A stretch of 64,000 nucleotides of DNA from Epiperipatus broadwayi (GCA_028023455.1 JAQFVV010013063.1:220680-284679), one strand, 5' to 3'; positions 35,502 through 47,399 are shown, counted from the first letter of the stretch. Notes: generated by a model from the sequence alone, not told the origin. Made by a program: numbers and translations.

Positions 35502-37590
35502 TATACAAGCATTTAATATTCATTTTTTAATATAAATTAAATTTAATCTAAAGTTGTAGCTTATATTTCTTAGATATGGTACTAAAAAAATCAACATTTT
35601 ATTTTAAATCTTTTAAAAATAATTTTATTTATGAGTTGAATATTATTTTTAATAAGCCAGTTGTTTTAGGTGGTTAAATAGTTTAATTTTTCCAAAAATG
35701 ATTATTCATTATTTTCTAATTTCTCTCTTATAGAAAGTTGAACTTCATATTTAAATATACATTATATATGTAGTATATTCATCATATCTATCAATTTCAC
35801 ACACTAAATCTGCTATACAAAAACATTTTAAATTAATATTTAAATTAAATGATCTATTTCATATTTTGGTAATATTTTTTATTATCAAATTTAATTATAA
35901 ATCAGTAAAATAATATTAAATCTACCTCAAATGATATTTAAATATTTACACAGTTATTTTGAAATATATCCTTATTCTGAATTAATTACATGGTTTAAAA
36001 TATAATTTTAGACTTAAAAACACTTTTACAATGTCAATATATTAAAATTAAATGAACAGAAAATTTTGTATAATATTAGCATATCATGAATTAAATATTT
36101 GAAGGAATATATTTTTATTTTATTTTTCAGAGTTCTAAGAAATTTTAATAAATTCAAGCAAATAGTGGTCACTTAAGTTTCTTTCTTTTCTATAAAATAC
36201 AAAAATTTTATTTATGTAATTTATATGTGTCAATAATTTTTAGATGACAAATAATTTAAGTTTATTTTTTGCAATAATTCTTTAACAAAACTGGAGAACA
36301 TACTTTTATACATTGCATATTTAAAAATAATATTATTGTTTATATAAAATATACAGCCAAAATATATCTAATAAATATATTAAAGACTTTTAAATACCGT
36401 TTTTATTTAACATTAGAGTAATTGACAATAAAATATCTGTATATAAATTTTATATTTTTACTTTTAAAAAATCAAATTCAGAATATAAATAATTTTCTTC
36501 ATCAACGTTTTTTAAACACTGCTCCATATGCAATATCTGATTTGCAAAATAATTTTAATGATGTTATGAAAAGTCTTTATCAGATTTATTTCTTATGGAG
36601 GAAATTTTATATATATATAAACATACCAATGAAAGAAAATAGTGATTAAAAATTATAAAAAATTTTTTATAAATATTTTTAAATACCACTATGAATATGA
36701 GGCAAATAGCCTCGAAAGCACCTAGTGTATAATAATTTGTGGAATCTTTATAGCTTCTCGTTCAAGTGTTTCACATGCTTTTTAATTTGTATATTAAATA
36801 TTTGTTTTATAAATGTTTGAATATATTTATAATTTTAAAGGAAAATAATATAAAAAGTTATTATTATTCTAAAAAAAATTATCCATTGCATATATATTCT
36901 ACATACTACATTTTATTGTCTTTCACCACTAATTAAAATAATCACACAACATATAGACTGTGCACAGTTACTTCCAATTTACCAATAAACCTTAAAAAAA
37001 AAATTCTTGTCTAATTATAAAAATTCTCAATATGTTTATAAAATCAATATGAACTTTTGTTTGTTTCCATGCAATACATTAAGTTCAAATAAATTATATT
37101 TGTTTTAGACAATTATATAAAATAAAAGTTTTATTATTTAATTTTTTTATTTGTACTTTTTTTCAACTTAAATAAACAAATTAAAATATGTAAATAACAT
37201 ATTGTAATTTTTATGTATACCTATTTTCAAATATTTAACATTGAATAACTTTTCAACCAAATGTTTTTTTTTATTTATTACTAAAATCATTTAATTTAAA
37301 TTTCAGCTATTCTACATGATAGCAAAAAGAATGATGGTTGCTAAGTACTGAGTATTTTATGAATTCTAGTCACAATAATATTTTTTTATAATAAGAAAAA
37401 AAATGTACCTGACCCACATGTAATGAAATTGTAGTAATGATTAAAAATGATCATTTGAAACTATTTTGTGTTTTTAACATATAATGAATTGTTCTTAGTT
37501 TTTTAACAAAAGTACACTGTTAATAAATGAGATTAAATTCTTTTAATGTTGGGTTTGAGTTTCAGACTTTTTTGTTTTGGGGGAATGAGA
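35502..37590. other. AT-rich intergenic DNA with one hammerhead-like relic
   Basis: No gene recognised apart from the motif at 36680-36735. The 75-codon frame at 36422-36649 has no family resemblance. Confidence 0.5.
36680..36735 (+). ncRNA. Degenerate hammerhead-like motif
   Basis: CCAC pairs with GUGG at the outer end. AUAUGAGGC with loop AAAUA and GCCUC gives a perfect five-pair stem II, followed by GAAA and a CAC-CUA-GUG mini stem III. The first core strand reads AAUAUGA instead of CUGAUGA, so three core bases are lost. Confidence 0.3.
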
Positions 37591-37595
37591 AAATC

Positions 37596-39155
37596 CTTTA
37601 GAACAGCATTTCCCAACCTTTTTTGGCTCACGTACCACTTGGTAGTATATCATGCTAAATTGTACCACTTCGTAAAAATGATTGTATTTTGTGAAATTTG
37701 TTATTGCGAGTGTGTTATTTTATTTGCATTATACATATTATAGGGTGACCATGTATTCACATCACATAATAAGAGAAATTACATTGTAACATGCTTAAAC
37801 GTCATGCTGGATTATAAACTCACTGAAATTATAAACTCACTGTAACATATATGTATGTGTTTGTTCAAAGTATCATATTTATCTACTATTTTGTCATATT
37901 TCATTTACAAATAAATGGTTTTAATAAAAACACAAAATTATAAAAACCCAATTAATATATTTTTTTATCATAATCAAATGTTTTTATAAAATAAATTTAA
38001 TGAGATCCTTGTGCTTGTTTCGAAGAACATAATTTTTTGAAATTTGGTTCAGAAGATGCAAGATATATCCTTAAGTCTACAGCTGCATTCAATCTGTTTC
38101 AATACTTTTTTAAAAAATATATATATGAAGAAAAAGCTCTTTCTACTAACTCCATACTAGTAAATGGTAATAATAATTTAAGAGCTTTCTCAGAAAACTG
38201 TTTATATTCTTTAATGTTTAACCAAAATTAATTAGATTGTGTCGATAATTCTATTAAATTTTCTTTCTCTTTTATTGATAATGATGTAGCTTTTTCTAAA
38301 TTTTCTTCATAGAAGGGTTTGAAATCCACTTATCATTTGTGTTTTCGGGTTTTGGAAAATATTCCATGAAAGACAATTTTAATCCTGTTAAATGTGCTAT
38401 TATATTTTCTGTATATCTTGAGACAGACTAACCTTATTTTCAAACAAAAAAATATGTAGAGTTTCGAATTTTTCCGGTTGATTGTTTTCAATACACTGTT
38501 TCCAAAAATCTAATTTCTTAATCATACTTTCAATTTTATCATTAACATTAAAGATCGTTATCGAGTTATTCTGAAGTGTCAAATTTAAGTTCATTTATTT
38601 GCAAAAAATATCAGATAAATATGCAAGCACCTGAAGCCAATCAAAATCATACAATTTCGAAGAGAGATCAAAAGGATTGTCTTAAAAAAAACACCTGTGC
38701 TTCTTGTCTAAGTTCGAATAAGCAGGTTATATAGGGATCAATGAATTTTAATAAACAAAGACGATACAATCACAAACAATAACCTGTCACTTGTAAGCCA
38801 TGCGGTGAAGTGAATGAGAGTGCAGCACTATGACAACAGTGGCGGCAACATCTCAAGTTACTGGTGGCTAACAGCTAAATTTAAAAGTGCACTCCAAAAA
38901 AAAAAAAAAAAAACGATATCAATTGCTGGATTTTCGATCATCGACTGTACATATTAACAACTTTACTGTATAATATTATTCATTAAAATAATTTTTATGA
39001 ATTATAGGAAAAAACGTTTCTATGATATTTTTATGATTTAATTTTTTTTATTTTTTATGTCCGCCATTATTGATTATTTTTCGTGTACCACCAACCAGCA
39101 AATCGCGTACCACCAGTGGTACGCGTACCACAGGTTGGGAAATACTGCTTTAGAA
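37596..39155 (-). mobile_element. hAT transposon with perfect 8-bp target duplication
   Basis: The element occupies 37604-39147. The left terminus is CAGCATTTCCCAACCT and the right terminus, read inward, is CAGTATTTCCCAACCT, a 16-bp inverted repeat with one mismatch. CTTTAGAA flanks it on both sides (37596-37603 and 39148-39155), the 8-bp duplication diagnostic of hAT elements. Subterminal GTACCAC repeats are present near both ends. The interior carries only a transposase stub, so this 1.54-kb copy is internally deleted. Confidence 0.92.
38240..38600 (-). pseudogene. hAT transposase fragment (SCAND3/ZBED5-like)
   Basis: 38400-38594 encodes MNLNLTLQNNSITIFNVNDK, then LDFWKQCIEN and FETLHIFL. 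This is the LNLxLQGxxxxI...LxLWKKxxENxNFExFPxLxxFL block found in SCAND3/ZBED5-type hAT transposases. Degenerate flanking sequence continues into 38240-38400. The corresponding block in the 26-28.8 kb element is LQLQGDNLNL at about 27070. Confidence 0.75.
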
Positions 39156-39510
39156 AATTCATTTGTTCAATTTTGTCATTAATGTCAAAATTGTTTATGC
39201 AATCATTTGGACTTCTGCTCTAGATATTAAAATAAATCATGCACTGTTTTTAGATATTTTTCTATTAGAAAAAAAAATCCAATAATCAATTGGTTTAATG
39301 ATAAACTAATTTTTAGACTTTTAATAAAGCAAAAAATCTGTTTAATCAATAAAAACAAAATGCAACTAAAATTGTGGTTTGATAAATAATAATTATTATT
39401 ATAAAAATTCAGTTGTAATTGTATATAATCAAAATTCTTAAAAATATATTTAAAACAAATATTGATTTAAGTCATGATAATATACTGATTACATATATAT
39501 ATGTGAAAGA

Positions 39511-39573
39511 TGATGATCTGAACCATCTATTGAGTGCTGATTCAGCATGAGATACATATATTGGAGATTATTT
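39511..39573 (+). ncRNA. Decayed family-3 hammerhead-like motif in a dispersed repeat
   Basis: GAUGAUC and then GUGCUG-AUU-CAGCAU stem II, GAGA (for GAAA), AUACAUAUAU and UGGAGAU follow the order of the 45.9-47.3 kb copies. The first strand reads CUAUUGA instead of CUGAUGA. The flanking sequence to about 39740 (AGGTCATGTGTAT, ACATCTAGACTCC) matches that repeat family. Confidence 0.4.
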
Positions 39574-39739
39574 AACTTTTCGCATGTGTGAGGTCATGTG
39601 TATTGGTTGTAAGAGATTGAGTGGATGGATAAAAAAAACCTGGATGTTCATGTCCAAATTACCTACATTACATCTAGACTCCAGTATATAAAATATACTT
39701 GTATTTAAAATATCTTAAAAATAGTAAAATTATTTTTAA

Positions 39740-40460
39740 ATACTTTAGTTAAGTTATAATCTCTGTTTGTTGGATTATGTATTTCTTTATTTGTAAACAC
39801 ATTTATTTAAGTTACAATAAAATTTAAAAATCATGATTTAATATATTTATATTCAATATAATTTGTTCATATTTTGAATTTTTTATAAATCACTGACAAT
39901 GCAATATGATATTAAAATATTTTAGGTAGGTTTTGTAGTTTCATAAATCCAAAGGAGTTTGCAGATGAAATTTTAAATATTTTGATATTGAATTCATACC
40001 ACTTCAATGACTTCTCAGTAGTGTATGTGAGAGGGATATATATATATAAATAACTTTACTTTAAAAAATATCTTAACAATCTTTTAAAATTGAAATAAGA
40101 ACAAATTATGGTTATAATTTTTTTTAAAAAAAAGTATATGACATATTTAATTTTGACTGTAAAAAGTCATTTTTAATAACTTTCAAACAATTAAATTACA
40201 TTATAAATAGTTTTTAATCCATATGACTTTACTTTCAAATATTATACAGATTGCTATATTTGCAGTGATGCATATGAGATGTTGGTATTTATATTGCAAT
40301 TTTAAAAATTGAAATATGAGAATTTTGTTTGACACATTATATGAGTCAAATTGTAACTGTAAAATAAATAATACATTCGATGTGTTTTGAAGATGATAAT
40401 ATACAAGAGGCATGAAATGTAATAAATATGGAGTATCTAAATATTTAAATACATATCACA
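39740..40460. other. AT-rich intergenic DNA, no gene seen
   Basis: No motif, repeat or coding signal recognised. Confidence 0.55.
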
Positions 40461-40785
40461 CATTAATCAATATATATGTGTTTGTGTGTGCTTTGCACAC
40501 AGTTAATGAAGCTATTTAAAATTAAATGTTGCTGCTGAGCATGCTTTCAGTCTTAAACAAAATTGATTCTAAACAAATTAAAACAATAAACCAATGGATG
40601 GAGTTACTATAAAATAGCTTATCATATGATTGTAAAAAGGTCATCTTGATAAAATTTCTATGAGGAACTAACACCTGATTTGAATTGGAGATATAAGATA
40701 GTTTCCAAAAGCGCACTCGGCAGCAACATTTAATTTTAAATAGCTTCATTATCTGTGTGCAAAGCACATATACATTTATTGATTT
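40461..40785. mobile_element. Hairpin element with about 75-bp arms
   Basis: GTGCTTTGCACACAGTTAAT, then AAAATTAAATGTTGCTGC (40488-40538), is inverted at 40708-40768, ending CTGTGTGCAAAGCAC. Outer flanks AATCAATA also pair loosely. The loop of about 160 bp has no recognised content, and the two short frames here arise from the arms. Confidence 0.6.
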
Positions 40786-41344
40786 CAAATGCTAATGAAA
40801 TAAAGTGGCAACTATTAACCATTAATGTAAATGAGAATTAAAGAATATTTCCTTCAATCCAAACCACATTCAATAAATAAATACTACAAATGATAACCAA
40901 ACTTTAAAATTAACTATAATAATCTGTAAATAAATCTAATGTTCATATTTTTTATACACTTAATATATATTTTCCATGTGCATAAGTATAATGTGTAATG
41001 CTAATTTTTTTAAAGATATTACTCTAATTGTTTTTCTAAATAATTAAAGGCTTATCTAAATATTTCAGAATAAATAAAAACCAGAATATCTGTTATTAAA
41101 GTTACAATTAATCTGTGACCCAGTAAAAAATGATGTGATATAATCTTATAAAATAAATAAATAAATATGAAGGCCAAGTTTAATCAATGAATAATTTCAA
41201 ATTTATTTACATTAATAAACAACTAAAGAAAAATTGTATACTAGTATGTTATTAATTTACAATAAGAATGATTATATTTTATCTCCAGCTTTTTATATGT
41301 AACATTTAAATAAGTTCAATAATTTTACATGTCATGGCAGATTA

Positions 41345-41735
41345 CCTATATGTGGCATTTTCAATCTCTTCTTGTTGCTCCCAACATGCATCCCTCCATA
41401 TTTCTTTGAGTGGTCTGAAGTTTTTGTATTGCTCTTCTATTAAGTGTCCAAGTCTTATATTCATAAGTAAGAAGTGGTAAAATACATTTATTAAAAACCT
41501 TCCTTTTCAAACACATAGGCATATTTCTGTTTACTATCAAATTATTTCTATCAAAAGCACTCCAACCAAGTTTAATTCTATGATTAATTTCATCCATTAT
41601 GTTTCCATCTGTATTAATAATCTGACCAAGATATTTGTAGCTGTTAACTTTTACTAACTCATCATAATCAATCTTTATTTTCAATTTTGAGAAAATCCAT
41701 TAAACATTACTTTAGTCTTTTTAACATTAGAAAAG
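41345..41735 (-). pseudogene. RTE-type LINE reverse transcriptase C-terminal fragment
   Basis: The minus-strand open frame (41684-41361) contains VNSYKYLGQIINTDGNIMDE, the block EINHRIKLGWSAFDRN, FNKCILPLLTYEYKTWTL and LQTTQRNMEGCMLGATRRD. These are the YLGxxI, RIxxGWxAF, and CVLPVLTYGxExWTL...MERxMLGxxxRD blocks of RTE-clade polymerases. In the LTYG block the usual Gly is replaced by Glu. Sequence just upstream (to 41735) continues as NVKKTKVMFNGF after a frameshift. It is the same family as 52600-55260. Confidence 0.85.
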
Positions 41736-41739
41736 TACT

Positions 41740-42290
41740 TTGCATTATATTTTTACTTTGCAAGAGTAGAGTATTTGAATTTATGTTTTCTTTTACCCTA
41801 TTCTGTGATAAATATTAAAGATTTAGAATGTTTTAGATGAAGATTTATATAAGATGTTTCTGTTGGTGCAAAGAACTCATATACCAGAGAATATATTTTG
41901 ATGGAGGGGAATTTAGATTTTAAAAATATTTTAAAAATAAGAGTGAAGTTTATTTCTCTTTTTAATTTCATTGGTAATTATTTATTATGTATTAAACATT
42001 GTTATAGTTGTTTTAAAATTTTCCTCTTTGCCTTGATAGATGTCTCTGAAATATTATTTCTTTTATTGTAACGATCACTGAGTCTAGTCCATGTCTCAGA
42101 CAAAAGAGTCTCTCTAATTGTATTAATACCAATATTATAGGATTTACTCCTAACTCCCTATTTGTACTTAGGTTACAATATATATCATTAAATACCAGTC
42201 AACACTTAGAAAATTCCAATTATAACAATCAACGATTTGAAACTGTTGTCAAGCCAACTGCCTTTCACAAATAATTACTTACAATCCCAT
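41740..42290. other. AT-rich intergenic DNA, no gene seen
   Basis: Nothing recognised. Confidence 0.5.
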
Positions 42291-42306
42291 TTACCTTGAA
42301 CATAAT

Positions 42307-42318
42307 TACACACACACG

Positions 42319-42390
<72 letters not shown>

Positions 42391-42552
42391 AGAAATAAGT
42401 TGTTTTTTCATAGTGCTTTGCATTGGATTTGGAATCTTATTCCATAAAAATTGTCTAAATATTTGTGGAATTTATATATATAATTGAAATAAAATAATAG
42501 TATATATATATATATATATATCAACTATTTAATAATAATAATAATAATAATA
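42307..42552. repeat. Microsatellite cluster: (AC)n(AT)n(AG)n, (AT)n, (AAT)n
   Basis: AC repeats from 42307, an AT run to 42375 and AGAG to 42391 are followed by a second AT tract at 42500-42520 and an ATA repeat at 42531-42552. The open frame through it (Thr-His, then Tyr-Ile repeats) is an artefact. Confidence 0.9.
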
Positions 42553-43014
42553 AACTATTTTTGCAGATAAGAGATTTGCATCATTCACGTTATATTACAA
42601 TGGCTTCAGATATCCACAAAAATAAAATAATAGCTATGTAATCCAAATTATTTTTTATTCTTCTATTGCAACTTAAAAGCTAAGTAAATCAAAATATTAA
42701 TAGTAATTTAAATTAATTCACTTATGATCAAATAAATAGCATAATAGTTTAGTAATAATAAATAGATTCCAAAGGATTATAAAAGTTTATAAATTAAAAA
42801 TATTTCAAAATTAAGACAAAATCAATCACTTATTCACAATTGGCCAAACAATAATTCCAACGTATATATAAATTTCCAATTAAACAATATACTATTATTT
42901 TTAAAAAATATAGTAAACACAATTATTTTATTTATTTTCGCTTAATTTGTAATAATGGTTCCAACACAACTGGAATAAAACAATTATATAAAAATAATAA
43001 ATATTTTCTTTATT

Positions 43015-43060
43015 GAGCCGGTTTTCGCCCTATATTAGGGTCTTTTCAAAATACACATTT
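43015..43060 (-). ncRNA. Variant hammerhead-like motif in outer left arm
   Basis: The minus strand reads UUUUGAAAAGA, then a perfect CCCUA-AU-UAGGG-type hairpin, C, GAAA and an AACCGGCU mini stem. The same layout appears inverted at 44945-44990 and in the outer arms of the 48.2-50.1 kb element. It looks hammerhead-derived (stem II plus GAAA), but the first core strand lacks CUGANGA. Confidence 0.25.
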
Positions 43061-43697
43061 CTAATATAATCACATAACTCTTATATCTATAATACTCCCT
43101 CTAACATTCATTTTACATAATCATTTTATATAATCACATAACCTATTTACATACACACACATATATATATATTTCCCCTCCCCATTTTTTATATACATAT
43201 TTTTATACAATAAATAAAATTACATTAAGTATAATTCAGTAATTATATACATATATTATACACCATAAATTATATATTACTTTACATTAACTCCATTAAA
43301 TTAATTATATACACATATTTTATACATTAAACTAAATTATATATCATTTCTCATATATTTCTACTAACCATATCTTCAAATACAACCTTATTTATTTATA
43401 GTTAACTAATTATTTACATTAAGTAATTATTTACATATATCATATATATTAATTTAAAAAACAACAACAACAACAAAAAAAAAACAACCAAATCAAACAT
43501 ATGTAATTTTATTTATTGTATAAAAATAATATGTATATAAAAAATGGGAAAAGGGGAAAGTATATATATATGTAAATAGGTTATATGATTATATAAAATG
43601 ATTATAAATAGCTCTGCTAATTTGCTCTAACAGTCTTTATTGATAAATGCCAGCTAAACAAAGCATTCTAAAATCTCTATTTTGAAAACCACTTCTT

Positions 43698-43760
43698 AGC
43701 TTCAGACCAATGGTTTCAGGCTTTGGCACTCCTCAGTGAGACACTAGAATAGTTTCAGAC
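43698..43760 (-). ncRNA. Hammerhead ribozyme candidate, family 2
   Basis: The minus strand has CUAG, UGU and CUCA on the 5' side of stem I, core CUGAGGA (fits CUGANGA), stem II AG(U)GC-CAAA-GCCU with one bulged U, then GAAA, stem III CC-AUU-GG and UC at the cleavage site. UGAA and CUAAG follow as the 3' side of stem I (one mismatch against CUCA). All invariant core positions are present. Confidence 0.6.
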
Positions 43761-44107
43761 ATTAGATCTAAAAATATCCAGCCAAAGCCAGAATTTATCT
43801 AAAAGTTAATTATTAAGTAGGAAATCTGAATTTTTTAGACACCTAAATGTCTTCAAACCCAACTATCTAACTTAAATAACTATATGGGGCTGAGAGATCT
43901 TCAGTCAATCCATATATTAATAGGTTTAGCAATATAACATTTCTTAAGACTTTAAAGCAAAAGACTATAAATAGTCAACAAAAAATCAATGTCATATATC
44001 ACATGACTCAATTTTTAAGCTTGTAAATAAAAAATAAAGAGTTCTGGTAATTTGCTCTAACAAGCTTTATTGATAAATGCCAGCTAAACAAATCATTTTA
44101 AAATCTC

Positions 44108-44178
44108 TATCTTGAAAACCACTCCTTAGGCTCAGACCAATGGTTTCATGCTTTGGCACACCTCAGGGAGAAACTAGG
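44108..44178 (-). ncRNA. Hammerhead-like motif, family 2, mutated core
   Basis: This is the second tandem copy, 430 bp from the first. The core reads CUGAGGU (A9 changed) and stem II reads GUGCC-AAA-GCAU, with GAAA, CCAUUGG, UC and UGAG retained. Probably inactive. Confidence 0.45.
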
Positions 44179-44787
44179 ATAGTATCAGACCCTAGATCTA
44201 AAAATACATAGACAAAGCCAGCATTTATCTAAAAATTAAATATTAAGCTAATTGTGAATAAAGTTTGTTTGAAATGAAGTAGAAAATCTAAAATTTTTAG
44301 ACATCTAAATGTCTTCAAACCCAGCTATGTAATTTAAATAGCTATATGGGACTGATAGATCTCCAGCCAAATCATATATTATTAGCTTTAGGAATATACT
44401 TAAGACTTTAAAGCAAAGATTATAAATAGGCAAAAAAAAATCAAAGTCATATATCATATGACTCTATTTTTAGAATGCTATGTTTAGCTGGCATTTATTA
44501 ATAAAGCTTGTTAGAGCAAATTAGCAGAACTCTTTATTTTTTATTTATAAGCTTAAAAATCGTGTCATGTGATATATAACTTTGATTGTTATATTGCTAA
44601 GGCTATTAATATATAGTCTGGCTGAAGATCTCTCAGCCCCATATAGCTATTTAAGTTAGATAACTGGGTTTGAAGACATTTGGGTGTCTAAATTTTTCAT
44701 ATTTTCTATTTAATAGTTAACTTTTAGATAAATGCTGGCTTTGGCTTGGTATTTTTAGATCTAGTGTCTGAAACTATCCGAGTGCCT

Positions 44788-44840
44788 CACTGAGGAGTGC
44801 CAAAGCATAAAACCATTGGTCTGAGGATAAGGAGTGGTTT
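44788..44840 (+). ncRNA. Hammerhead-like motif, family 2, plus orientation
   Basis: CUCA, CUGAGGA, stem II strand AGUGCCAAAGC, then AUAAAACCAUUGG, UC and UGAG. Stem I CUCA/UGAG is perfect but the second core strand reads UAAA instead of GAAA, so it is predicted inactive. Confidence 0.45.
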
Positions 44841-45065
44841 TCAAAATAAAGATTTTAGAACGCTTTGTTTAGCTGGCATTTATTGGCAAAATGATTAAGT
44901 AAAATGAACGTTAGAGTAAGTATTGGTAGATTATATTACAAAAGTGTATTTTGAAAACGCTCTAATATAGAATGAAAACCAGTTCAATAAAGAAAATATT
45001 TATTATTTTTATATAGTTGTTTTATTTTAATTGTGTTGGAACCATTATTAGTTATTGAAAACAAC

Positions 45066-45780
45066 GTTATGGACAAATTTGTGTTTGTCCATTGTTAAGG
45101 ATTAATTTTTAAACATGAAAATACACACACACACACACACAGAGAAACTGTAATACTTTCTCATTTATTCTAAAACACTTATACAACTTAAAGCATATTA
45201 ATAAAATACTATTATTATTCATTTTAAAAAAAAATTACATTTTTAACTCTCCCTATTTTTTTTTTTTTTACTCTATAACATCAACATTTTAGAAGACGGG
45301 TAGTTTGCTAAGACATATAATTTTATTATGAACTATATTGCAAATGCATAAGACTGTTCTTGAGTTTTCTAAAAAAAAAATAATAGTAGGTGGTTCTCTA
45401 AAGATGATTGTGCTATTTATTATATTATTAGCTACTTGTTTAAAATAATGCAATAAATTCTGCTTGAATAAATAATTAAAATATTGTGGATCCTCATAAG
45501 CTATATAAAAATTTAAAAAGGTAGTTCAATAAATAGCAGAAAGCTGAAGAATTATTTGGGAATTATCAAAAGGGATACAATCGTTTGCTAATAATATTTT
45601 TTTTACTTCTTTTTATGCATTAAAAATAACACTTAGATTTGAAAATATTTTTTTTATTAAATCATTAGATGATTTCTTTTTATATGATATTTGTCTCTGA
45701 GGAGGGAGTATTTTAATCAACTTGAAATAAAGATTAAAAAAATAAAATGATATTGTTTGAAAATACTTCCATTGAAATAC
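45066..45780. other. AT-rich intergenic DNA with a short (AC)n run
   Basis: AC repeat at 45123-45140 and little else. No gene seen. Confidence 0.55.
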
Positions 45781-45911
45781 AAGGATAATGTATATACTAA
45801 ACTTTGATGTAAATAAAGGGTATTTGAATCCAATCTTTCAAATTTCTTATATATATATATTATATCCCTTATAACCGATACACATGATCACACCCATGTG
45901 AAGAAAGGATA

Positions 45912-45972
45912 AATTATCTCCAATAGACGTATTTCATGCTGAACCAGCACTCATCATTTGATCTGGATCATT
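45912..45972 (-). ncRNA. Hammerhead ribozyme candidate, family 3 (one core change)
   Basis: The minus strand reads AAUGAUC...CA, then AUGAUGA (C3 changed to A), stem II GUGCUG-GUU-CAGCAU (six pairs), GAAA, stem III UA-CGUC-UA, U-U and UGGAGAUAAUU. Only C3 deviates from the invariant core, and one pair of distal stem I is lost. Confidence 0.5.
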
Positions 45973-46435
45973 ATCTTCACACACACATACACACACACAC
46001 ATATATATATATATATAATCAGTGCTCAGTTTACATTAAGATAGCAAACCTACACACTTTACTGGACAGGCTTCAATCCTCTCCACTCTTCAGCCATCAA
46101 TATCACTGAAAAATCTGATTATGGGTTGTTCAAAGCCCTTGATGATGCCAATATTATAGTCATACCCATGTTGATCTTAAGTCAATCTGACTCCCTTTTA
46201 TTTAGGACTTTCATATATCCATTTATAATACACTGAAGAGAGATGGACAGAATACAGGCTAAATATGTAATACTGAAATACAGATATAATGTTTTATACT
46301 TAATCTAGATGTAATAATGTATATACTTAATCTAGATGTAATAAAAGGGATTTTAACTCAGACTTTCAAGCTCCCTACAGCATCCACTCTATCCAATATA
46401 ACTGATATACATGACTACATACACACAAAAAGGAT

Positions 46436-46500
46436 AAATGATTTCCAATATACTTATTTCATGCTGAACCAAAACTCATCTGTTAGTCAGAATCATTATT
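46436..46500 (-). ncRNA. Hammerhead-like motif, family 3, mutated
   Basis: The minus strand reads AAUGAUUCU, CAGAUGA (U4 changed), a damaged stem II (GUUUUG/CAGCAU), GAAA, UAAGUAUA, UU and GGAAAUCAUU. Lies 526 bp from the copy at 45912. Confidence 0.4.
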
Positions 46501-46748
46501 TTCCACATAGATATAATATGTTCTTGGTTTATATTAAGATAGCACATCATCACATTTTAATAGGCAGTTAAATCTCTCCACTCTTCAGCCATCTATACTA
46601 CTAAAAATATGATGATTGAATGTTAAAAGCCCTTAATGATGCCAATATGGATGGCTGAAGGGTGGAAAGGATTGAAACCTGTACATTAAAAGGTGTAGAT
46701 TTGCTATCTTAATATAAAACAAGCACTAATTATGTATATGGGGGGGGG

Positions 46749-46812
46749 AAATGATCCAGACAAACTGATGAATGCTGGTGCTGCATAAAATGCATATATT
46801 AGGCATTATTAT
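46749..46812 (+). ncRNA. Hammerhead-like motif, family 3, mutated second strand
   Basis: AAAUGAUCCAGACAAA precedes a perfect CUGAUGA. Stem II AUGC/GCAU remains, but GAAA has become UAAA and the loop is altered. Distal stem I is partly lost (GGCAUUAUU). Confidence 0.45.
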
Positions 46813-47234
46813 TTTTTACATATATGTAATCATGTGTATTAGTTATATTGGATAAAGTTAGATGACTGTAGTGAGATTAAAAAACTGGGTTCAAATCCCT
46901 CTTAATTACATCTAGGTTAAGTATATACATTATATTTAAATTTAAATATGACATATTCAGCCTATATTTTGTCTGTCTCTCTTCTGTGTATTCAAATGGA
47001 CTTATTAATGTCTTACATATAAGGGGTCAGATTGACTTAAGGCCAACATGGGTGTGATTATAATACTGGCATCATCAAGGGCTTTGAGCATTTTATCATC
47101 AGATTTTCAGTAATAGAGATAGTTCAAGAGAGAAGAAGATTGAATATTGTCCATTAAAATGTGTAGATTTGCTATTTTATATAAACTGAGCACTAATTAT
47201 ATATGTGTGTGTCAGGAAATAATATGAATGAGAA

Positions 47235-47298
47235 ATAATAATCCAGACCAACTGATGAGTGCTAGTTCAGCATGAAATTCATATATTGAAGATCATTT
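47235..47298 (+). ncRNA. Hammerhead ribozyme candidate, family 3, intact core
   Basis: The order is AAUAAUCCAGACCAA, CUGAUGA (canonical), stem II GUGCU-AGUUC-AGCAU, GAAA, stem III AUU-CAUA-UAU (inner pair mismatched), U at H17, then GAAGAUCAUU pairing with AAUAAUC as distal stem I (one mismatch). The predicted cleavage point follows U47287. It is 487 bp from the upstream plus copy, so a cut transcript would release a unit of about that length. Confidence 0.6.
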
Positions 47299-47399
47299 AC
47301 CTTTTTCATACATGTGTGGTCATGTGTATCAGCTAGAGTGGATGACTGTAGGGAACTTGAAAGTCTGGGTTATCCCCTTTAAATACATCCATTCTAGTG

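Larger units (their letters stand above)
42950..45065. mobile_element. Compound PLE-like foldback element (family 2 units)
   Basis: The outer arms 42955-43070 and 44920-45062 are inverted copies (GGTTCCAACACAA near one end, TTGTGTTGGAACC near the other, with AATAAATATTTTCTTTATTG inside). Next comes a foldback at 43113-43610 (TACATATTTTTATACAATAA inverted near 43510-43545). Then there are two tandem minus-strand units (from 43615 and 44045, period 430 bp) and one plus-strand unit (44470-44905). Each unit has GATAAATGCCAGCTAAACAA, a GCTATATGGG block and a hammerhead motif. No ORF. Confidence 0.7.

Noticed and set aside
40461-40785. Hammerhead motif in the 40.5-kb hairpin (CUAUGAGG...CCUGA)
   Set aside because: A stem I-like AUCUU/AAGAU pair exists, but both core strands are too far from consensus.
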